DNA from: Paraburkholderia kururiensis
GTDB lineage: Bacteria; Pseudomonadota; Gammaproteobacteria; Burkholderiales; Burkholderiaceae
Assembly (NCBI RefSeq): GCF_034424375.1
Contig: NZ_CP139965.1
Span: forward strand, 3,720,001 to 3,784,000
Direction of reading: 5' to 3'
DNA length: 64,000 nucleotides
In this document: positions 1 through 7,941 of the stretch, piece after piece
Layout: each line of letters starts with the position of its first letter
How positions within the stretch are numbered: position 1 is the stretch's first letter
The notes under the pieces: model-generated
The model's database searches: none
Told to the model about the DNA's origin: nothing
The model's input: the letters and a program-made list of their open reading frames with translations, nothing else
Position numbers and translations under genes: made by a program

Positions 1-223
1 GCATCGAACCGTGGCCGTTCGAGAGCACGAAGCGGTCGCGGTCAGCCCAGTGGGGATTGACGGGGTTGTGCCGCAGATGACGCGACCACAGCGCAACGGC
101 GATTTCGGCCATGCCCATCGGCATGCCCGGGTGACCGGAGTTCGCCTTTTGAACGGCGTCCATGGCGAGCGCGCGAATCGCGTTGGCCATGAGGGAGGTG
201 GGAACGGGAGACGGGGTCGTCAT
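1..223 (-). CDS. tkt: Transketolase, N-terminal part (gene runs off the left edge)
   Basis: Thiamine-diphosphate enzyme of the pentose phosphate and Calvin pathways that moves two-carbon ketol units between sugar phosphates in the cytoplasm. Only the first 74 residues are in the window. They carry two transketolase signatures: SGHPGMPMGMA at about residues 29-39 (cofactor/substrate histidine) and the start of RFVLSNGHGSM at about 64-74. The ATG at 221-223 fits the family's usual start, with two further in-frame Met soon after. An extended -10 element lies about 150 bp upstream on the same strand. A fragment this size cannot distinguish paralogues, but the family call is firm. Confidence 0.93.
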   Translation of the reverse strand, partial: MTTPSPVPTSLMANAIRALAMDAVQKANSGHPGMPMGMAEIAVALWSRHLRHNPVNPHWADRDRFVLSNGHGSM

Positions 224-762
224 GTCGAGTCCGGAGAACGAGAGTGCAAAAAGGCGGCGTGCGCAGCGGTGCGGGCGGTCCGGAGGCTCGGTGGCCCGTC
301 GACTCCGACGCACGGTGCGGCGCCGGAAGACGCGAAACGGGCAGAGCAAACGGACAGGGCTGCAAAGCACGTCATTCTAGCAGATCGAACCGGAGGCTCC
401 CGGCCGAGCTGGCGCCGCCGACGGCGCCCCAAAACCACCTGGGACGGCACGCCGGCGCGGGTTTCACCAAGGCATGCGGCCTGCGGTGAGGGCCGCGATG
501 CAGGCGCGCCCTGGTCGCGCGAAAGCATCAGCAAGCGGTGCGCCCGCGCTCGTTTGGCGTTCGGTCGGTGCCCGGGCGCCACGCGATAAACTAGGGCCAC
601 TGACGTCGGTCCGTGCGGAGCGTCTGCCGCCGGACCGGGCCGCACGAGTTGGCCGCATGAATCGGCCGCATGAATCGGCACATGACCGCACCTGGCGACG
701 CGCCCTCCGGCCGCGCGCCGCCAGGTTTTCTGCAATCCGCCCACCCCGAGGAGGAACGCTCG
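224..762. other. Gene-free stretch between tkt and the VOC gene, with a 13-bp tandem duplication
   Basis: About 540 bp with no convincing gene. Open frames here are arginine-rich GC shadows. It holds the tkt extended -10 and, at 651-676, two adjacent copies of GGCCGCATGAATC followed by a partial third (GGCACATGA). The repeats contain stop-free ATGs in the VOC frame, which lets an upstream start at 670 look possible. The GAGGAGG site before 763 argues against that start. Confidence 0.5.
374..382 (-). promoter_or_regulatory. Extended -10 element, probable tkt promoter
   Basis: Read on the minus strand the sequence is TGCTAGAAT, an extended -10 (TGnTAnnnT). No good -35 hexamer sits 16-18 bp upstream, which is tolerated by extended -10 promoters. 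It faces tkt and would give a leader of about 150 nt. This is motif reading only. Confidence 0.35.
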
Positions 763-1176
763 ATGGATGCCCCACGCCCCGCCGGAGTGCCGTGGTTGAC
801 GCCGTACCTGACGGTGCGCGACGCACGCGCCACCATCGCCTTTTTCGAAACGGCGTTCGGCTTTCGCGTGCGCGACTGCGTGCAGGACGACGGCGCCGTC
901 ATGCACGTGGAGATGACCTACCACGATCAGCTCATCGTGATGTTCGCGCCCGAAGGCGCGTTTGGTTCAGCGGCGAAAACGCCGCGCAGCGCGGGCGCCA
1001 TCGCCCCGCAGTCGTTTTACCTGTACGTGGACGACGTCGACAGCACGTACGCCCGCGCGCTGGCGGCAGGCGCGAAGTCGCTGAGCGAGCCGCAGGACCA
1101 GTTCTGGGGCGACCGTTTCGCGCAGATCGAAGATCTGGATGGGTACCGCTGGGCGCTTGCGCGCCATTTGTCTTGA
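763..1176 (+). CDS. VOC/glyoxalase-fold protein
   Basis: A 137-residue single-domain member of the vicinal-oxygen-chelate superfamily (glyoxalase, bleomycin resistance, 'PhnB-like'). The chain shows the expected pattern: PYLTVRDARATIAFFETAFGF at the N-terminus, a central hydrophobic strand with MHVEMTY, YLYVDDVDSTYARALAAGA in the second half, and the closing FWGDRFAQIEDLDGYRWALA strand. The substrate cannot be read from sequence. The start at 763 is chosen for the GAGGAGG site at about 748-754; an upstream in-frame ATG at 670 would add a non-conserved proline/arginine-rich stretch. rsmE begins 26 bp downstream on the same strand, so the two may be cotranscribed. Confidence 0.82.
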   Translation: MDAPRPAGVPWLTPYLTVRDARATIAFFETAFGFRVRDCVQDDGAVMHVEMTYHDQLIVMFAPEGAFGSAAKTPRSAGAIAPQSFYLYVDDVDSTYARALAAGAKSLSEPQDQFWGDRFAQIEDLDGYRWALARHLS

Positions 1177-1202
1177 AAGAAGTGAAGGAAGAGAGCCGCG
1201 TC

Positions 1203-1943
1203 ATGCCCCGTTTCTTTGTCGATAGCGCGCTTCATTCGGGCGCCACGCTGCCGTTGCCCGACGACGTCGCCCGTCACGTTCAGGTGCTGCGCTTGCGCCC
1301 CGGCGACACCATCGAGCTCTTCAACGGAGAAGGCGGTCAGTTCGACGCCGAAATTGTCGAGATAGGACGGCGCGATATCCAGGTGCGAGTGGGCGAGTTC
1401 CGCGCCGTGGAGGCGGAGCCGCCTTACCGGCTCACGCTGGCCCAAGGCGTTGCGGGCAGCGACAAGATGGACTGGCTGATCGAGAAGGCGGTGGAACTGG
1501 GCGCCTCGGCGTTCGTGCCGCTCGTCACGGCGCGCAGCATCGTACGGCTCAGCGGCGAGCGGGCCCAACGGCGACAGCAGCACTGGCAACGAATCGTTCA
1601 GGCTTCCTGCGAACAATGCGGCCGTAATCGGCTGCCGGCAGTCGCGGCGGCTCAGGAGTTCGGTCTCTGGCTAGCGTCGCTGCCCACCACGCCGGTTGAA
1701 GGGGAATTGCGCCTGTTGCTCTCGCCGCGCGCGAACCAGCCGCTCGCTGCCTTGCCGCAAGAGGCGCCGCGAGGAAACGTCACGCTGCTGATCGGACCCG
1801 AGGGCGGCCTCTCGCCAGACGAAGAAGCCGCTGCACGAGAATGCGGCTTCACAGCGATAGGACTCGGCCCACGCGTGCTACGCACCGAAACGGCCGGCAT
1901 CGCCGTGCTTGCCGCGCTGGCGGCGCGTTGGGGCGGCTGGTGA
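1203..1943 (+). CDS. rsmE: 16S rRNA m3U1498 methyltransferase RsmE
   Basis: SPOUT-class methyltransferase that methylates N3 of U1498 in 16S rRNA of the assembled 30S subunit, using SAM. The product is 246 residues, normal for the family. It has an N-terminal PUA-like RNA-binding part (MPRFFVDSAL..HVQVLRLRPGD..LFNGEGGQF) and a C-terminal SPOUT knot. The SAM-loop motifs are LLIGPEGGLSPDE at about 196-208 and LGPRVLRTETAGIAVLAAL at about 221-239. The ATG at 1203 gives the family-standard MPRFF start. It lies 26 bp after the VOC gene. Identification is secure. Confidence 0.96.
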   Translation: MPRFFVDSALHSGATLPLPDDVARHVQVLRLRPGDTIELFNGEGGQFDAEIVEIGRRDIQVRVGEFRAVEAEPPYRLTLAQGVAGSDKMDWLIEKAVELGASAFVPLVTARSIVRLSGERAQRRQQHWQRIVQASCEQCGRNRLPAVAAAQEFGLWLASLPTTPVEGELRLLLSPRANQPLAALPQEAPRGNVTLLIGPEGGLSPDEEAAARECGFTAIGLGPRVLRTETAGIAVLAALAARWGGW

Positions 1944-1981
1944 GCCACCCGCTGGTTTAACAATCTCGGCCGCAAAAGCAC

Positions 1982-2006
1982 AAAGCCCGCCGAGAGGCGG
2001 GCCTTG
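1982..2006. terminator. Hairpin between rsmE and the barstar gene (convergent)
   Basis: A perfect 7-bp stem, GCCCGCC at 1985-1991 and GGCGGGC at 1996-2002, closes a GAGA loop. The following U runs are short on both strands (CTT on plus, CTTTGTGCTTTT on minus). It sits between converging genes, so it probably serves both, with moderate strength. Confidence 0.6.
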
Positions 2007-2041
2007 CAGTGCCAACGGACGCCGTGCGCCTGTCGTGCCGG

Positions 2042-2602
2042 TCAGGCGAACGAGTAAAACACGCGGAACGCCACCTTGCGTTCGGCCCAGAACTCGGCCG
2101 CTTCGCGAAACACGTCAAGCAGCGTCTCGCGCCCTTCCTTGTCGAACTTCTGCGCGATAGGCAAGCCTTCCAGCACGATCACGAAGCCGGGTTGCGCGCC
2201 GGCCTTGTGCACGAGGTCCGTGAGGCAGTCGTAGAGCGCGTCGTAGTTCTTGCCGAAGTGCTTCGGAAACAGGAACGACGTGGCGATGGTCTCCAGCACT
2301 TCCTGCTTGCTCTGGGCGTTCGCGCAGTGAGCGTAGAGGAAATGCTGCTGGAGCCTGTTCGCTTCGTCGGCCAGTTCCTGCACGCGAAACGCGCGGATCG
2401 ATTGCACGATGTTCGGTCGTACCGTTTTGAACAGGCCCGTGGACCCTTCGTTCGATGAAAGCATAGTGCTGGCTTCGCCCTGGATGTCCCTGCCCTGACC
2501 GGTGGCGTGCATCTGCATGACGCGCTGGAACAGATTGCCCTCGCCGGCCGCGAAAAGATCCGTCGCGACCCCGGAGTCGTGCGCGTAGATGTTGTCGCTC
2601 AT
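2042..2602 (-). CDS. Barstar-family RNase inhibitor with N-terminal extension
   Basis: Predicted cytoplasmic inhibitor of the RNase encoded just upstream. Barstar binds the RNase active site and protects the producing cell. The product is 186 residues, about twice classical barstar (~90). The barstar fold occupies roughly residues 84-186. The inhibitory helix reads FGKNYDALYDCLTDL (116-130); Asp121 and Asp125 match barstar Asp35 and Asp39, Tyr124 replaces Trp38, and Glu159 may match Glu76. Residues 1-83 are of unknown function. No signal peptide is seen. An alternative ATG three codons upstream (2611) is equally possible. The RNase stop codon is 7-16 bp upstream, so translational coupling is likely. 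The family is well supported; the partner is inferred from position. Confidence 0.87.
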   Translation of the reverse strand: MSDNIYAHDSGVATDLFAAGEGNLFQRVMQMHATGQGRDIQGEASTMLSSNEGSTGLFKTVRPNIVQSIRAFRVQELADEANRLQQHFLYAHCANAQSKQEVLETIATSFLFPKHFGKNYDALYDCLTDLVHKAGAQPGFVIVLEGLPIAQKFDKEGRETLLDVFREAAEFWAERKVAFRVFYSFA

Positions 2603-2618
2603 GCCGCTCATCCCGATG

Positions 2619-3050
2619 TCATTCAACAATGCGTTTAAAACTGGCGTAGTGGTCGTCGGAGTAATAACAGTTGTCGATTCGACGCAGCGGACCGCCGCAG
2701 ACGATGCGCCGGGCGCCACGATTGCGGGCACGAGGCGTAGGAACGGTGTATTCGTGGTAATAGCCGCGCCGATGCGGCGGCAGCAAACGCTCGAAGTTGC
2801 CGAATACGACGCCGTCCTTATCGTACGGGTAAGGTCCGCCTGCCGCTATGAGGTTCAAGGTATTGACCGCCTGCGGCGGCAGCTGGGCCCGCGTAACGAC
2901 ACCCTGGGCGTCTTGCGAGCCCTCCGCTACAGGAGCGGGAAGCTCGCGTGCAAGCGCGTTGCCAGCGAAGAGTGCGCCCACATTGCCGGCCGCGAGGACG
3001 GCGCTCGTTGCGGCGACTAGCACGCCGTTGCGGAGCCACTTGCGTGCCAT
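2619..3050 (-). CDS. Secreted guanyl-specific ribonuclease (barnase/RNase Sa family)
   Basis: Small microbial RNase that cleaves RNA 3' of guanosine through a 2',3'-cyclic phosphate. The product is 143 residues. Residues 1-34 look like a Sec signal peptide with positive start, Ala/Val-rich core and NALA-RE cleavage site, leaving a mature enzyme of about 109 residues, the size of barnase. Candidate catalytic residues are Glu100 (YYHEYTV), Arg111/Arg114 (RGARRIV) and His134 (SDDHYASF), in the Glu-Arg-His order of the N1/T1 family. Three cysteines occur, two in the mature part (118 and 128), which could form a disulfide in the periplasm. The barstar gene follows directly on the same strand. Whether the target is environmental RNA or competitor cells cannot be told from sequence. 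Confidence 0.9.
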   Translation of the reverse strand: MARKWLRNGVLVAATSAVLAAGNVGALFAGNALARELPAPVAEGSQDAQGVVTRAQLPPQAVNTLNLIAAGGPYPYDKDGVVFGNFERLLPPHRRGYYHEYTVPTPRARNRGARRIVCGGPLRRIDNCYYSDDHYASFKRIVE

Positions 3051-3202
3051 GTATCACATTCCCGCTATCGAATAAACGAGTTCGACGACCATGAAAGGTG
3101 TAAGGGTATCGCTATTAGTCGCGGGAATCAATGATGGTCGGGTAACCGAAAGGCTTTTCGCCGCCGTGGCTGAACATTCTGCGCGCCGGCCATCCATCCG
3201 CG

Positions 3203-3232
3203 TTGACGATAGTTCACAGATAAATTTATCTT
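3203..3232 (+). promoter_or_regulatory. Sigma70-like promoter for an orphan transcript
   Basis: TTGACG (5/6 to the -35 consensus) at 3203-3208, an 18-bp spacer, and TATCTT (4/6 to the -10) at 3227-3232. The flanking DNA is AT-rich compared with its surroundings. No protein gene follows on this strand for several kilobases; a terminator does, about 130 bp further on. Confidence 0.4.
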
Positions 3233-3238
3233 GTCCGA

Positions 3239-3391
3239 GATAAAATTGCGATGCGGCGCGCGAACGCGGCGGGTGCCACCCCTGTTGCATGAGGGTTCGT
3301 GTGCTGCAGCCCAAGCCTGTAGGTGGCATTTTGAGGGTAGCGACTGTGCGCTTTGCCTCGAGGCGTGCCCGTTCGGGCACGCTTTTTTTTT
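3239..3391 (+). ncRNA. Candidate small RNA of about 150 nt
   Basis: Inferred from an orphan promoter (3203-3232) and a textbook intrinsic terminator (3363-3391) on the plus strand in a region where both flanking protein genes are on the minus strand. Within the transcript TGCCACC near 3274 can pair with GGTGGCA near 3322, giving a 7-bp internal helix. I do not recognise it as 6S, tmRNA, RNase P or SRP RNA. The 5' end is a guess from the -10 position. A short encoded peptide is not excluded. Confidence 0.35.
3363..3391 (+). terminator. Strong intrinsic terminator of the orphan transcript
   Basis: GCGTGCCC (3363-3370), GTTC loop, GGGCACGC (3375-3382), then nine T residues. The stem is perfect and the U run lies only on the plus strand, so it ends plus-strand transcription. 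No plus-strand protein gene precedes it. Confidence 0.8.
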
Positions 3392-3598
3392 GTCTGTGCG
3401 CTTGTTGCTCTTGTCGCTCAGGCGGCGGCTGCGTGCTCTGGTCTGATTTTTTTCGCAGCTCCCCCGCGGTAGGCGCCGTGGTCAATGCAGGGCGGCTTTA
3501 TCGCGCCTTCGCGCCCGGCTGAGCGGACGTGCCACTGAAATCGCGACCGATGCAAAACGCAAACGCTACGCTCGCATCGGCCGTCCTTCCATGCTCCG

Positions 3599-5911
3599 TC
3601 AGCGCACCGAAGCGCTCTGGCGTGCCGCCGCCACGTCCGCCACCAGCAGCGCCGTCATGTTGACGATCCGGCGCACGGTGGCCGAAGCAGTCAGCACGTG
3701 TACCGGCTTGGCGGCGCCCAGCAGGATCGGCCCGATCGCGATGTTGTTGCCGGCCGCCGTCTTCAACAGGTTGTACGAGATGTTGGCGGCGTCGATGTTC
3801 GGCATCACCAGCAGGTTCGCGTCGCCTTCGAGCGTCGAGTCGGGCAGCACCTCGCGGCGCAGGTTGGCGTCGAGCGCCACGTCGCCGTGCATTTCGCCGT
3901 CCACCTTGAGGTCCGGCGCACGCGTCTTCAGGATTTCGAGCACGTCGCGCATCTTCTGGGCCGACGGCGCGTTGCTCGTGCCGAAGTTCGAGTGCGACAC
4001 GAGCGCGATCTTCGGTTCGATACCGAAGCGGCGCACTTCCTCGGCCGCCATGATCGTGATTTCCGCGAGTTGTTCCGGCGTCGGGTCCACGTTCACGTGC
4101 GTGTCGACGAGGAAGATCTGCCGGCCCGGCAGCACGAGCGCGTTCATCGCGCCGTAAACGCTGCAGCCCGGGCGCTTGCCGATCAACTGATCGATGAAGT
4201 GCAGGTGGCGATGCGTCGTGCTGATCGTGCCGCAGATCATGCCGTCGGCCTCGCCCTTCTTCACGAGCATCGAGCCGATGAGCGTGGTGCGACGGCGCAT
4301 TTCGAGCCGCGCCATCTGCTCGCTAATGCCCTTGCGCGACATCAACTTGTAGTACGTCTGCCAGAAGTCGCGGTAACGCTCGTCGTGATCGGTGTTGACG
4401 ACCGTGTAGTCCTGGCCCGCCACGAGGCGCAGGCCATAACGCGCAATGCGCTGCTCGATCACCGACGGCCGACCGATCAGGATCGGCTTGGCCAGCTTCT
4501 CGTCCACCACGATCTGCACGGCGCGCAGCACGCGCTCTTCTTCGCCCTCGGCGAACACGATGCGCTTCTTCTCCGGGTCCGCGCTGCGCGCGAGCTGGAA
4601 GATCGGCTTCATCGTCGTGCCGCTGTGATAGACGAATTGCTGCAGGTGCTGCACGTAGCCTTCCATGTCCTCGATGGGACGCGTCGCCACGCCGGATTCC
4701 ATCGCGGCCTTCGCCACAGCCGGTGCAATCTTCACGATCAGGCGCGGATCGAAGGGCTTCGGAATCAGATACTCGGGGCCGAACGAGAGGTCCTGGATGC
4801 CGTAGGCCGTCGCGACGATATCGCTCTGCTCCTGGCGCGCCAGTTCAGCGATCGCATTGACCGCTGCGATCTCCATTTCCCGCGTCACCGTCGTGGCACC
4901 CACGTCGAGCGCGCCGCGGAAGATGAACGGGAAGCACAGCACGTTGTTGACCTGGTTCGGATAGTCCGTGCGGCCCGTGGCAAGCACGGCGTCCGGGCGC
5001 ACTTCGAGCGCCAGTTCGGGCAGGATTTCCGGCGTCGGGTTCGCGAGCGCGAGGATCAGCGGTTTGGCCGCCATCTGCTTGACCATCTCGGGCTTGAGCA
5101 CGCCGCCTGCGGACAGGCCGAGAAAAATGTCGGCGCCTTCGATCACTTCGGCAAGCGTGCGTCCGCTCGTTTCGCGTGCGAAGCGCTCCTTGTCCGGGTC
5201 CATCAGTTCGGTGCGGCCCTTGTAGACCACGCCCGCGAGGTCGGTCACGAGAATGTTTTCGATGGGCAGCCCCAGGTCCACGAGCAGATCGAGGCACGCC
5301 AGCGCCGCTGCGCCCGCACCCGATGCCACCAGCTTCACCTTCGAGATGTCCTTGCCCACTACCTTCAGGCCGTTGGTGACGGCCGCGGCCACCACGATCG
5401 CGGTGCCGTGCTGGTCGTCGTGGAAGACGGGGATCTTCATGCGCTTGCGGCATTCGCGTTCGACGATGAAGCAGTCCGGCGCCTTGATGTCTTCCAGGTT
5501 GATGCCGCCGAAGGTCGGCTCGAGCGCGGCGATCACGTCGACCAGCTTGTGCGGGTCCGATTCGTTGAGTTCGATGTCGAACACGTCGATGCCGGCGAAC
5601 TTCTTGAACAGCACCGCCTTGCCTTCCATGACGGGCTTCGACGCGAGCGGCCCGATGTTGCCGAGTCCGAGCACTGCCGTACCGTTGGTCACCACGCCCA
5701 CGAGGTTGCTGCGTGCCGTGAAGCGCGCCGCGTTCAGCGGGTTCTCGACGATCTCCTCGCAGGCGAACGCCACGCCCGGCGAATAGGCGAGCGCGAGGTC
5801 GCGCTGGTTGATCATCTGCTTGGTGGGCGCAATGGCGATCTTCCCCGGGCTCGGGAATTCGTGATAATCGAGCGCGGCTTCGCGAAGCTTGGTATTGGCG
5901 GAATTCGACAT
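3599..5911 (-). CDS. maeB: NADP-dependent malic enzyme with phosphotransacetylase-like domain
   Basis: Converts L-malate to pyruvate and CO2 with NADP+, linking the TCA cycle to pyruvate and NADPH supply. The 770-residue product has the usual MaeB architecture: an N-terminal malic enzyme domain, a Rossmann NAD(P) domain, and a C-terminal phosphotransacetylase-like domain from about residue 440, thought to be regulatory. Visible motifs include LAYSPGVAFACEEI (~41-54), GAVLGLGNIG-type TAVLGLGNIG, FHDDQHGTAI, ASGAGAAALACLDLL and LALANPTPEI. The ATG at 5911 (MSNSANTKLREAAL) is preferred over a further upstream in-frame ATG, which would add 84 non-conserved residues overlapping the divergent thiL upstream region. 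Monocistronic, divergent from thiL. Confidence 0.96.
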   Translation of the reverse strand: MSNSANTKLREAALDYHEFPSPGKIAIAPTKQMINQRDLALAYSPGVAFACEEIVENPLNAARFTARSNLVGVVTNGTAVLGLGNIGPLASKPVMEGKAVLFKKFAGIDVFDIELNESDPHKLVDVIAALEPTFGGINLEDIKAPDCFIVERECRKRMKIPVFHDDQHGTAIVVAAAVTNGLKVVGKDISKVKLVASGAGAAALACLDLLVDLGLPIENILVTDLAGVVYKGRTELMDPDKERFARETSGRTLAEVIEGADIFLGLSAGGVLKPEMVKQMAAKPLILALANPTPEILPELALEVRPDAVLATGRTDYPNQVNNVLCFPFIFRGALDVGATTVTREMEIAAVNAIAELARQEQSDIVATAYGIQDLSFGPEYLIPKPFDPRLIVKIAPAVAKAAMESGVATRPIEDMEGYVQHLQQFVYHSGTTMKPIFQLARSADPEKKRIVFAEGEEERVLRAVQIVVDEKLAKPILIGRPSVIEQRIARYGLRLVAGQDYTVVNTDHDERYRDFWQTYYKLMSRKGISEQMARLEMRRRTTLIGSMLVKKGEADGMICGTISTTHRHLHFIDQLIGKRPGCSVYGAMNALVLPGRQIFLVDTHVNVDPTPEQLAEITIMAAEEVRRFGIEPKIALVSHSNFGTSNAPSAQKMRDVLEILKTRAPDLKVDGEMHGDVALDANLRREVLPDSTLEGDANLLVMPNIDAANISYNLLKTAAGNNIAIGPILLGAAKPVHVLTASATVRRIVNMTALLVADVAAARQSASVR

Positions 5912-6186
5912 GAGAGGCGGGCTTCTGGTGCGGATTAGAATGGATCTTCGAGAGACAGTCGGCTGCATTGTAGCGCCAATCCCCCTGCCGATTGCTTTCA
6001 CTTCAGGCGCAGGTGCCGCGACCGGAACGTACTGAACGGTACACCGCGAACCGGTCGGCGAGGCCCGCCAGATGGGGCTCGCCGTACAATTGCCCCTGCC
6101 CTCCGACCGTCTCGCGTTCCCGCGAATGCCTGACGACGTTGCCTTCGGGTTTTCACTATCCACGAGCCTTGCCGCGCCTTCAGGCC

Positions 6187-7179
6187 ATGCTTTCCGAGTT
6201 CTCGCTCATCGACCGTTTCTTCGCCCGACGTGCCCGCACGGGCCATGTCCACCACGCCGCCCTCGGTATCGGCGACGACTGCGCGCTCATCGCGCCGCCC
6301 GCCGGCGAAGTGCTGGCCGTCTCCACCGACATGCTCGTGGAAGGCCGCCATTTCTTTCCCGACGTCGATCCGCATGCGCTGGGCCACAAGGCGCTCGCCG
6401 TCAATCTCTCGGACCTCGCGGCAATGGGCGCAAGACCGCTCGGCTTCACGCTGGCGCTCGCCTTGCCCGCCGCCCGCGAAGAGTGGCTCGAAGCGTTCAG
6501 CGCCGGCCTCTTCGAACTCGCGGACCGCTTCGACTGCGAACTCATGGGCGGCGATACGACCGCCGGGCCGCTCAACATCTGCATCACCGTGTTCGGCGCG
6601 GTGCCGCCTCAACGGGCGCTGCGTCGTGATGCCGCGCAGCCCGGCGACGATGTGTGGGTCTCCGGCACGCCGGGCGACGCGCGCGCGGGACTCGGCGTGC
6701 TGCGCGGCGAATGGCGCGCCGACGACGCCGATGCCGCGATGTTCCGCCACGCGCTGGAGCGCCCCGAACCGCGCGTGGCGCTGGGGCTCGCACTGCGCGG
6801 CATCGCGCGCGCGGCGCTGGACGTGTCGGACGGCCTTGCCGGCGATCTGCAACACATTCTGGAAAGCTCACGCGTGAACGCGGTGATCGATGCGGACGCC
6901 GTGCCGCGCTCGGCCGCGTTGGCGCGCCTCGCGCCCGACGTGCAGCGCCGCTGCACGCTCGCAGGCGGCGACGACTACGAACTGTGCTTCACGGCGCCGC
7001 CCGGCGCGCGCGATGCAGTCGATGCAGCCGCGCAACGGGCGGGAGTGCCGGTGACGCGCATCGGTACAATAGTTCCTCCCGAAAACGCGGACGCCGCACC
7101 CGCCATTGCCTGGTGCGACGCGGCAGGCAACCCGCTCTCCCTGACGTTGCACGGCTTCGATCATTTCCATGCAGACTGA
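6187..7179 (+). CDS. thiL: Thiamine-monophosphate kinase
   Basis: Phosphorylates thiamine monophosphate to thiamine diphosphate with ATP, the last step of cofactor synthesis. The 330-residue product has the family's PurM/ThiL fold: N-terminal GIGDDCALI and VSTDMLVEGRHF, then HKALAVNLSDLAAMGARPLGF, MGGDTTAGPLNICITVFG, and later LDVSDGLAGDLQHIL and TLAGGDDYELCF. These glycine/aspartate-rich stretches bind Mg-ATP. The start at 6187 gives the standard MLSEFSLIDRFF beginning; an earlier in-frame ATG at 5992 would add unrelated residues. A -10-like TACAAT lies at 6085-6090 without a clear -35. The 3' end overlaps pgpA by 11 bp, so the pair is probably translated together. Confidence 0.96.
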   Translation: MLSEFSLIDRFFARRARTGHVHHAALGIGDDCALIAPPAGEVLAVSTDMLVEGRHFFPDVDPHALGHKALAVNLSDLAAMGARPLGFTLALALPAAREEWLEAFSAGLFELADRFDCELMGGDTTAGPLNICITVFGAVPPQRALRRDAAQPGDDVWVSGTPGDARAGLGVLRGEWRADDADAAMFRHALERPEPRVALGLALRGIARAALDVSDGLAGDLQHILESSRVNAVIDADAVPRSAALARLAPDVQRRCTLAGGDDYELCFTAPPGARDAVDAAAQRAGVPVTRIGTIVPPENADAAPAIAWCDAAGNPLSLTLHGFDHFHAD

Positions 7180-7873
7180 ACCCACGCCGACCCCGGCCGA
7201 AGACGTGCCCCAAGTGCCGCAAGCGCCTGACGTGCCCGAGGCATCTGAGACGTCGCACACGTCCGCTTCGTCTTCGGCAGAAGGCGCAAGCGCAGAAACG
7301 CCCTCACCCGCCTCGCCGGACGATGCCGCTTCCGCACGCCGTGCCACCCCGCCCCCCACGGCCAACGCCGCATCCGGAACAACGAGCGCCCCCCGCCGCG
7401 CAAGCGTGCGCTTCATGCTCTCGCATCCGTTGCACATCGTGTCGCTCGGCTTCGGCAGCGGGCTCTCGCGCATCATGCCCGGCACGATGGGCACGCTGTT
7501 CGCCTGGCTTTCGTTCATGGCGCTGAGCCGTTATCTGGCGGTGCTGGACTGGGGCATCCTGATCGTGGGCGGCTTCGTTGCCGGCATCGGCATCACGGGC
7601 TTTACGGCGAGGAAAATGGGCACCGACGATCCCTCGCCGGTCGTCTGGGACGAAATCGTGGCATTCTGGCTCGTGCTGCTGATGGTGATGCCCGTGTCGT
7701 TCAGCGGCCAGCTCTGGTCGTTCGTGCTGTTCCGCTTCTTCGATATGGTGAAACCGCCGCCCATCCGCTATTTCGACCGGCGGCTCAAGGGCGGTTTCGG
7801 CATCATGTTCGACGACCTCGTGGCGGCATTCTTCACGCTGCTCGTGGTCGCGCTGTGGCGCATGTCCGTCTGA
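7169..7873 (+). CDS. pgpA: Phosphatidylglycerophosphatase A with Pro/Ala/Ser-rich N-terminal tail
   Basis: Inner-membrane phosphatase that dephosphorylates phosphatidylglycerophosphate to phosphatidylglycerol. The 234-residue product exceeds the ~160-170 of the family because residues 1-80 form a low-complexity tail rich in Pro, Ala, Ser, Glu and Thr. The PgpA domain starts near residue 82 (FMLSHPLHIVSLGFGSG) and shows PGTMGTLF (104-111), TDDPSPVVWDEIVAF (152-166) and FDDLVAAFFT, with three to four hydrophobic segments. Internal starts (for example Met83) would give a normal-size enzyme. The upstream ATG overlaps the end of thiL by 11 bp. pncC follows after 68 bp. Confidence 0.92.
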   Translation: MQTEPTPTPAEDVPQVPQAPDVPEASETSHTSASSSAEGASAETPSPASPDDAASARRATPPPTANAASGTTSAPRRASVRFMLSHPLHIVSLGFGSGLSRIMPGTMGTLFAWLSFMALSRYLAVLDWGILIVGGFVAGIGITGFTARKMGTDDPSPVVWDEIVAFWLVLLMVMPVSFSGQLWSFVLFRFFDMVKPPPIRYFDRRLKGGFGIMFDDLVAAFFTLLVVALWRMSV

Positions 7874-7941
7874 CGGTCGCTTTCGCTCAGGCGCTCAGGC
7901 GTTTCGTTCATCCGCTTTTGTTCACGCTCACCTGCTCGACC

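Larger units (their letters stand above)
3051..3598. other. Gene-free stretch between the RNase gene and maeB
   Basis: About 550 bp without a credible protein gene. It holds a plus-strand promoter-like pair (3203-3232) and a strong plus-strand terminator (3363-3391), described separately as a candidate small RNA. At 3547-3580 a weak inverted repeat (CCGATGC...GCATCGG, 20-nt loop) lies downstream of maeB and could help end its transcript, but it lacks a clear U run. Confidence 0.55.

Noticed and set aside
651..676. Tandem GGCCGCATGAATC copies as a possible operator
   Set aside because: Direct rather than inverted, next to no promoter motif; more likely a local duplication.
3547..3580. Inverted repeat CCGATGC...GCATCGG after maeB
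   Set aside because: Loop of 20 nt and no U run; too weak to call a terminator.
3698..5938. 746-codon open frame on the plus strand opposite maeB
   Set aside because: It is the antisense shadow of a strongly conserved gene in GC-rich DNA; its translation is Arg/His/Val-rich with no family features.
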